Source: Gallionella sp. (GTDB lineage: Bacteria > Pseudomonadota > Gammaproteobacteria > Burkholderiales > Gallionellaceae). Taken from it: 64,000 nucleotides of DNA. Of the stretch, positions 59,090 to 64,000 are shown piece by piece (the first letter of the stretch is position 1; each line of letters begins with the position of its first letter). Location of the stretch: positions 1-64,000 of the forward strand of contig JAUXWM010000035.1 in the NCBI GenBank assembly GCA_030681375.1, read 5' to 3'. Below the pieces are notes generated by a model, which worked only from the letters and a program-made list of their open reading frames with translations, was not told the origin of the DNA and did no database searches. Made by a program: the position numbers and the translations under genes.

Positions 59090-59656
59090 ATGAGTACACT
59101 GATTTTTCTTGGCTTGGTAGCCGTGGTCATTTTCTACGGCATCAACCTGTACAACCATCTGGTCAATATCAAACATGCGGTGTCCAAGGCATGGGCGAAT
59201 ATCGACGTGTTGCTCAAGCAGCGCCATGACGAACTGCCCAAGCTGGTGGAAGTCTGCAAGCAATACAAGGAATTCGAGCAGAGCACGCTGCAAAAAGTGA
59301 TCGAAGCGCGTTCACAAGTGCAATCCGCACGCGAACGTCAGGACATTGGCGCACTAGGCCAGGCGGAAGACATGTTGCGCGCCGGACTGGGCGGCATCTT
59401 TGCCGTGGCGGAAGCCTATCCGGAACTCAAAACCAATGAGAATTTCATGCAGTTGCAAACGCGCATAACCGGCCTGGAGAATGGCATCGCAGACCGTCGC
59501 GAGCTGTACAACGAGTCGGTCAATATCTACAACGTAGGCATCGAACAGTTTCCCGCCACACTGATCGCCAATATGTTCCGTTATCAAGCCAAACCGCTGT
59601 TGGAATTCTCCGGTAGCGAGAAAGCCGATGTGGACATGAAATCGCTGTTCGGTTAA
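59090..59656 (+). CDS. LemA family protein
   Basis: A 188-residue membrane protein with one N-terminal helix (LIFLGLVAVVIFYGINLY) and the LemA coiled-coil core (VSKAWANIDVLLKQRHDELPKLVEVCKQYKEFEQSTLQKVIEAR, then FMQLQTRITGLENGIADRRELYNESVNIYNVGIEQFP). Ends LEFSGSEKADVDMKSLFG. Function unknown. Encoded 7 bp upstream of the GIDE gene, a recurring LemA-GIDE pairing, so the two probably form a membrane complex. Confidence 0.93.
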   Translation: MSTLIFLGLVAVVIFYGINLYNHLVNIKHAVSKAWANIDVLLKQRHDELPKLVEVCKQYKEFEQSTLQKVIEARSQVQSARERQDIGALGQAEDMLRAGLGGIFAVAEAYPELKTNENFMQLQTRITGLENGIADRRELYNESVNIYNVGIEQFPATLIANMFRYQAKPLLEFSGSEKADVDMKSLFG

Positions 59657-59663
59657 TTCCCCC

Positions 59664-60548
59664 ATGCTGGTTTCCCTGCGCCGCAGCTATGTTCAGCTCA
59701 TTACCTCCGGCGCGCAGTTGTTGCTGCTACTCGTCGGCTTCCGTCTGGAATCGCGCGATGGCTGGCTGTATTGCCTTACGCTCATGGCGATAATCAGCGT
59801 GTTCGCCTGGCTCTCTTCGCTGAACAGGCTGCGCGCGATCCGTGACACCCCCACATCGAAAGTCGCCTCCGCCGCCCAGGGCTATGTGGAACTGACCGGG
59901 CGCGGCGAACCCTTCGGCGAACCGCCTTTGATAAGCCGACTGAGGCAACTCCCCTGTCTGTGGTATCGCTACAAAGTGGAGCGGCGCACCTCAAAAAATA
60001 AATGGGTCACGGAAGACAGTGGAGAGAGCGAAGATTCGTTCCTGTTGCGCGATGACAGCGGCGTATGCGTGATCGACCCGGAGCAAGCCGAAATAACAAC
60101 GCAGCACCGTGATCGCTGGCATGAAGGGAATCATCGCTACACCGAGTGGAAACTGATCAGGCATGACAAGCTCTATGTCATCGGGGAATTTCGCACCCAG
60201 AGCGGCATAATCGAATCCGCTAACCGCGCCGATCTGGGCGCGCTACTGGCAGAATGGAAAAAAGACATGCCGACCTTGCACCAACGCTTTGACCTGAACA
60301 AGGATGGTGAGCTGAGCATGGACGAATGGCTGCTCGCCCGGCAAGCCGCCAAACGCGAGCTGGCCATCACGCAGCAACAAGCCGGCGCGCTGTCCGATAT
60401 GCACATTATCGGCATGCCCCGCGACGGCAAATTATTCCTGATCAGTAATCTCAACCCGGAGAAGCTATCGCGCCGCTACCTGCTCTGGGCCTGGGCACAT
60501 CTGACCATTTTCTTCGGTGCCTTGGTCGGCATCGGCCGGGTATGGTAG
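59664..60548 (+). CDS. GIDE-domain membrane protein with EF-hand
   Basis: A 294-residue protein with two N-terminal helices (about 13-50) and one near the C-terminus (about 270-288). Residues about 60-185 match the GIDE domain shared with MUL1-type E3 ligases and prokaryotic homologues, but no RING domain follows, so ligase activity is not expected. A canonical 12-residue EF-hand loop is at 210-221 (DLNKDGELSMDE), which should bind Ca2+. Directly downstream of lemA. Confidence 0.86.
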   Translation: MLVSLRRSYVQLITSGAQLLLLLVGFRLESRDGWLYCLTLMAIISVFAWLSSLNRLRAIRDTPTSKVASAAQGYVELTGRGEPFGEPPLISRLRQLPCLWYRYKVERRTSKNKWVTEDSGESEDSFLLRDDSGVCVIDPEQAEITTQHRDRWHEGNHRYTEWKLIRHDKLYVIGEFRTQSGIIESANRADLGALLAEWKKDMPTLHQRFDLNKDGELSMDEWLLARQAAKRELAITQQQAGALSDMHIIGMPRDGKLFLISNLNPEKLSRRYLLWAWAHLTIFFGALVGIGRVW

Positions 60549-60822
60549 CGCGGCTATTGTTACCATTTCAGGTGAGCATCACTTAACAAACGGCCACACC
60601 GAGCCTCAACAACATCTGGTTTTAATTTGAAATGGATACACGCCAAAAAACAGGCAGCCGGACTAAATCTCTTAAAGAGCATAGGCTTAGCGCGTGTACC
60701 CACATAAGTACCCACAACCTTATCCACACATTTTGTGGGTAAATATACGCATGAACATGATGCCCCGGTTCACGCCGGATTAGAAAATCTCAAAGCAGCG
60801 AAGTGGCCGCCTTGTATATGCG
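60549..60822. other. 274-bp gap with repeated TACCCACA words
   Basis: The direct repeat GTACCCACA occurs at 60696-60704 and 60708-60716. TACCCACAA (60709-60717) is inverted as TTGTGGGTA (60733-60741). No complete gene is seen. The short open stretch upstream of the repeats (about 60643-60705) would encode QAAGLNLLKSIGLARVPT and may be a remnant. It could be an old integration site. Confidence 0.35.
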
Positions 60823-61728
60823 TTATTTTTGCGTCTTCACTATGCTCATCGCCGTGGCCACCATCGCGCCCATGTCCGCCAGATTACCCGGCAGAATCAA
60901 GGTATTACCTTCCTTGGCCACATTGCCGAATGCTTCCACATACTTTTCCGCCACCTTGAGATTAACCGCATCCATGCCTCCGGGAGACTGGATGGCCAGC
61001 GCAACTTGAGAAATGGCCATTGCAGTGGCCGCCGCAACCGCCTTGATGGCCTCCGCCTCACCCTGTGCGTTGTTAATCGCCGCCTGCTTCTCACCCTCGG
61101 AACGCTGAATAAAGGCTTCACGTTCACCTGTGGCAATATTGATCTGCTCCTGTTTGCGCCCTTCCGAGGCGGCAATCAGGGCGCGTTTCTCGCGCTCGGC
61201 GGTAATCTGCGCCTGCATGGCATGCAGAATTTCCTTGGGCGGGGTCAGATCCTTGATCTCGTAGCGCAACACCTTCACACCCCAGCTGGTAGCGGCTTCA
61301 TCCAGTGCCGCAACCACGGCGCGGTTGATGTCGTCACGTTCCTCGAAAGTCTTGTCCAGCTCCATCTTTCCTATGACGGAACGCAAAGTCGTCTGTGCAA
61401 GCTGGGTAATCGCCACAACGTAATTGCTGGTGCCATAGGAAGCCAGCCGTGGATCGGTCACCTGAAAATACAGAATGCCGTCCACCGTCAGTTGCGTATT
61501 GTCCCGGGTAATGCAGACCTGGCTGGGCACATCGAGCGGGACTTCCTTGAGCATGTGCTTGTAGGCAACCCGATCAATAAACGGGATGACGATATTCAGC
61601 CCCGGCAACAACGCCGCATGAAAGCGCCCCAGGCGCTCGACCACCCATGAATGCTGCTGTGGCACCACCTTGAGTGCCTGGACAATAAAAATAATGGCAG
61701 CGACCAGTATAAGCAACGAGATTTCCAT
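60823..61728 (-). CDS. Slipin/stomatin-like SPFH protein (QmcA-type)
   Basis: A 301-residue membrane protein. An N-terminal hydrophobic segment (ISLLILVAAIIFIVQALKVVP) anchors the SPFH domain, with the slipin signature QQHSWVVERLGRFHAALLPGLNIVIPFIDRVAYKHMLKE. A long alanine/glutamate-rich helix follows (AEREKRALIAASEGRKQEQINIATGEREAFIQ). These proteins form ring-like assemblies in membrane microdomains. Encoded directly downstream of an NfeD gene, the classic slipin-NfeD pair. Confidence 0.93.
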   Translation of the reverse strand: MEISLLILVAAIIFIVQALKVVPQQHSWVVERLGRFHAALLPGLNIVIPFIDRVAYKHMLKEVPLDVPSQVCITRDNTQLTVDGILYFQVTDPRLASYGTSNYVVAITQLAQTTLRSVIGKMELDKTFEERDDINRAVVAALDEAATSWGVKVLRYEIKDLTPPKEILHAMQAQITAEREKRALIAASEGRKQEQINIATGEREAFIQRSEGEKQAAINNAQGEAEAIKAVAAATAMAISQVALAIQSPGGMDAVNLKVAEKYVEAFGNVAKEGNTLILPGNLADMGAMVATAMSIVKTQK

Positions 61729-61745
61729 ATTTCCTCCTTAGGGTG

Positions 61746-62162
61746 TTACGGTTTACGATGCGTCAAAACCAGACTGGAGCCGCGCATCTCCTTGATGTAG
61801 AACATTCCTTCGCGTGGCATATCGGCAGATTCGGGCTCTGCATCCCACGCAGCCCCACGGTATAAAACCCGGGCTGTGCCATTCTCGTGCCAGGTTTCTA
61901 CCTGCACCGGCTGCCCGACATCCAGACTGGCATCAGCCACCTTGTTGAGGTGAGCATTTTTCCATAAACGCAAAACCATCGTGCCGACGACCGTCGCCAG
62001 CGCACAAAGCGTCAATTGCCATGCGACACCCGCATCCAGCAAGGCGGCGAGCCCCCCTACAGCCATCGCAATGGATAGCACCAGCAAATAGAACGTTCCT
62101 GTTGCCATTTCCAGCCCCAGCAATACCAAAGCCAACAAAAACCAGTAAATGTAAACTGCCAT
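61746..62162 (-). CDS. NfeD-family membrane protein, short form
   Basis: A 138-residue protein with two or three N-terminal helices (YIYWFLLALVLLGLEMATGTFYLLVLSIAMAVGGLAALL and VAWQLTLCALATVVGTMVL) and a C-terminal OB-fold (DVGQPVQVETWHENGTARVLYRGAAWDAEP). It lacks the ClpP-like protease domain of long NfeD proteins. The family partners with the adjacent slipin; the gap is 17 bp. Confidence 0.9.
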   Translation of the reverse strand: MAVYIYWFLLALVLLGLEMATGTFYLLVLSIAMAVGGLAALLDAGVAWQLTLCALATVVGTMVLRLWKNAHLNKVADASLDVGQPVQVETWHENGTARVLYRGAAWDAEPESADMPREGMFYIKEMRGSSLVLTHRKP

Positions 62163-62262
62163 TGCCTTCCCCTATATTTTCAGTGCAACGCCACCTGCCA
62201 GAAGTCTGAATATACCAGCAAGCCGGACAGGCCATGCAACTTGATGTCCAATTGGACCACAT

Positions 62263-62288
62263 AAAAAAAGGGCACCGCAGTGCCCTTT
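62263..62288 (-). terminator. Rho-independent terminator of the cytochrome b561 gene
   Basis: AAAGGGCAC (62267-62275) pairs with GTGCCCTTT (62280-62288), loop CGCA. On the minus strand the stem is followed by a run of T residues. It lies 21 bases past the cytochrome stop codon. Confidence 0.92.
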
Positions 62289-62308
62289 CCTTAATTTCGC
62301 CGAAGTGC

Positions 62309-62830
62309 TTATTTGCGACGCAACATCATGCGTTCCATCAGACCATCTTTCGTGATGAACTGATGCTTGAGCGCACCCAGAATATGCAAGCCTACCAATA
62401 CGATCAACACCGTAACCAGCACTTCGTGTACCTCATGGGCAGGCACACCGGTAAATTTCTGCGGCAACAAACTCGCATCCCCTGCCAGCAATGCCTTGCT
62501 TACGTCGCTGGTAAGCACCTGCATCATTCCGCTTACCGGCAACAGGAACAGCACCAGATACATCAGGTGATGAATGCCCTTGGCCACTTTGTCCATAAGC
62601 GTGTTACCCAGCGGGGCCGGAACGCCATCCTTGCTGCGGAACAGCAGACGCACGACCGTCAGCAACAGCACGGCACCGCCCACCAGTGCGTGCGCAATAT
62701 AGCCAGCCAGAGTCGCACCCTCCTCAGATTTTCTCAGATCATGCACCGATTCACCCAGAAACCAGGCTGCGACCAGCAGTATCAGAGTCAGCCAATGAAC
62801 GATCACCATGCGTTTGCTATACTGCGTCAT
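62309..62830 (-). CDS. Cytochrome b561
   Basis: A 173-residue four-helix di-haem membrane cytochrome of the bacterial CybB type. Candidate haem-ligand histidines occur in the helices: MVIVHWLTLILLVAAWFLG, GYIAHALVGGAVLLLTVVRLLFR, GIHHLMYLVLFLLPVSGMM and ILVGLHILGALKHQFI. Such proteins move electrons from quinol or superoxide across the membrane. No partner gene is adjacent. The upstream gap to ppk2 is 142 bp. Confidence 0.92.
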   Translation of the reverse strand: MTQYSKRMVIVHWLTLILLVAAWFLGESVHDLRKSEEGATLAGYIAHALVGGAVLLLTVVRLLFRSKDGVPAPLGNTLMDKVAKGIHHLMYLVLFLLPVSGMMQVLTSDVSKALLAGDASLLPQKFTGVPAHEVHEVLVTVLIVLVGLHILGALKHQFITKDGLMERMMLRRK

Positions 62831-62972
62831 AATATTTTCCCTTTAGGAATTAAAAAAATCTGTCAGATAAGCAATCATCGGACAAGTTCCGTTTTCTTGC
62901 ACAAATACTGCAATTCACCCGAAACGCGCACATACCATTGCTGCCACGCCCGCGCTTAACGGGTGTGCAGCA

Positions 62973-63962
62973 TCACAGGATAGCCGAGTCTTTTTCACCA
63001 CGCTCATACACCACATGCGCGCGTCCGACCAGCAGCGGATCGAGCGGCCCGATCGCGTCAAGATTCTTGTTGGCATAGGGTAATTTATGCAATACATAGC
63101 GCATGGCATTCAATCGTGCGCGTTTCTTGCAGTCGGACTTGATGACCGTCCAGGGCGAATCAGCAGTATCCGTATAGAAGAACATCGCCTCCTTGGACTT
63201 GGTGTATTCCTCCCATTTATCCAGCGATGCCAGATCGATAGGCGACAATTTCCACTGTTTGAGCGGATGCAACTTGCGCTCCTTGAAACGACGACGCTGT
63301 TCATCGCGGCTGACCGAAAACCAGAACTTGATCAGAAAAACACCACTGCGCGTCAGCGTGCGCTCGAATTCCGGCGTCTGACGCATGAATTCGTTATATT
63401 CGTCAGGCGTGCAAAATCCCATCACACGCTCCACGCCCGCACGGTTGTACCAGGAGCGGTCAAACAGCGCGATCTCGCCTGCCGTCGGCAAATGCTGCAC
63501 ATAACGCTGAAAATACCATTGCCCGCGTTCCACTTCAGATGGCTTCTCCAGCGCGACGACATGCGCACCACGCGGGTTTAGGTGTTCCATCATGCGCTTG
63601 ATCGTACCCCCCTTGCCGGCGGCATCACGCCCTTCAAACAGAATGACCACCTTCTGTCCAGTTTCCTTAACCCACGCCTGCAGCTTGAGCATCTCAACCT
63701 GCAAATGGTATTTCTGTTTTTCGTAATTCTTGCGCGACATCAGGTTTTTGTACGGATAGCCACCTTCACGCCAGTCGTCGGACAGTTGCTCATCAGGCAA
63801 GCGCGTCTTGCTCGTCACCTGATCTGAACCGCCCAGCAATGCCTGACGCAAGACAGCCGCATCATCGGGTGACGCGCCATCCATGATGGCGCCGAGCGCT
63901 TTGGCCAGCGCCGCCGTATCACCCGGCTCGATAGCAGAGAGAATATCCTGCAAGGCGATCAC
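62973..63962 (-). CDS. ppk2: Polyphosphate kinase 2
   Basis: A 329-residue PPK2-family enzyme using polyphosphate to phosphorylate nucleotides (GDP or ADP). Walker A is in VVILFEGRDAAGKGGTIKRM, Walker B region EIALFDRSWYNRAGVERVMGF, and the lid EQRRRFKERKLHPLKQWKLSP. Residues 1-70 precede the usual PPK2 start. I give the GTG at 63962, but the frame stays open to the window edge with a plausible coding sequence (VGQAVEAATTAK), so the gene may begin beyond position 64000. No ppk1 is in view. Confidence 0.92.
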   Translation of the reverse strand: MIALQDILSAIEPGDTAALAKALGAIMDGASPDDAAVLRQALLGGSDQVTSKTRLPDEQLSDDWREGGYPYKNLMSRKNYEKQKYHLQVEMLKLQAWVKETGQKVVILFEGRDAAGKGGTIKRMMEHLNPRGAHVVALEKPSEVERGQWYFQRYVQHLPTAGEIALFDRSWYNRAGVERVMGFCTPDEYNEFMRQTPEFERTLTRSGVFLIKFWFSVSRDEQRRRFKERKLHPLKQWKLSPIDLASLDKWEEYTKSKEAMFFYTDTADSPWTVIKSDCKKRARLNAMRYVLHKLPYANKNLDAIGPLDPLLVGRAHVVYERGEKDSAIL

Positions 63963-64000
63963 CTTGGCAGTCGTTGCCGCCTCAACAGCCTGACCGACGG

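Noticed and set aside
60823..62162. Slipin-NfeD pair as a novel system
   Set aside because: This pairing is widespread and well known; nothing unusual was seen here.

Overview
The window is a gene-dense bacterial chromosome segment, with about 53 protein genes, short gaps and no rRNA, tRNA or CRISPR locus that I can see. Gene families and gene order point to a betaproteobacterium. The strongest markers are the blocks fmdB-like/DUF502/aspS/nudB/EEP-nuclease/clsB and carA-carB-greA-yhbY-rlmE-ftsH-folP-glmM. The c-di-GMP proteins, the bacteriohemerythrin and a haem-binding sensor would fit an environmental Nitrosomonadales/Gallionellaceae-type organism. That finer placement is inference.

Layout. 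0-2.3 kb: proB facing a response-regulator diguanylate cyclase. 2.4-5.6 kb: a small membrane protein, a PBP7-type D,D-endopeptidase and an Atm1-type ABC exporter, all on the minus strand. 5.7-9.3 kb (plus): a CHASE2 membrane protein with no known output domain, an SH3 protein coupled to an M48 protease, and a bacteriohemerythrin. 9.3-19.7 kb (minus): a haem-motif GGDEF/EAL protein, then a long operon reading fmdB-like, DUF502, aspS, secreted RNase Sa-like nuclease, barstar, nudB, cyclic-nucleotide-binding protein, nadA, EEP nuclease, clsB. 20-24.7 kb: rhlE, a MscS channel, an AsmA-like protein, a MITE-like inverted repeat and rluE. 24.8-31.5 kb: monomeric isocitrate dehydrogenase, a cold-shock gene with a clear terminator, clpS-clpA, an orphan GIY-YIG-like ORF and gluQ. 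31.5-41.9 kb: glmM, folP, ftsH and rlmE, yhbY facing greA, then carB and carA. 42-48.8 kb: a P-type ATPase, sppA, a HAD phosphatase, rlmM and djlA. 49-51.9 kb: one 953-residue multidomain hydrolase standing alone. 51.9-58.3 kb: tpm, purL, nnrD and a spermidine-synthase-like gene. 58.4-64 kb: SIMPL, LemA and GIDE/EF-hand proteins, a slipin-NfeD pair, cytochrome b561 and PPK2, whose N-terminus may run off the window.

Two things stand out. First, the protein at 48995-51856 joins a peptidoglycan-binding domain, a GH19 lytic domain, a papain-like cysteine protease and a GxSxG alpha/beta hydrolase, each with recognisable catalytic residues, and has no signal peptide. It reads like an envelope-attacking effector or lysin. 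Second, a family of 7-bp tandem arrays sits at gene 3' ends. In the carA/carB/greA/yhbY segment it forms a composite element: a TAG-type array, a GC-rich core and a CTA-type array. This element lies at three successive gene junctions and supplies the stop codons of carA and carB. An RNase Sa/barstar toxin-antidote-like pair inside the aspS-nudB operon is the third notable feature.
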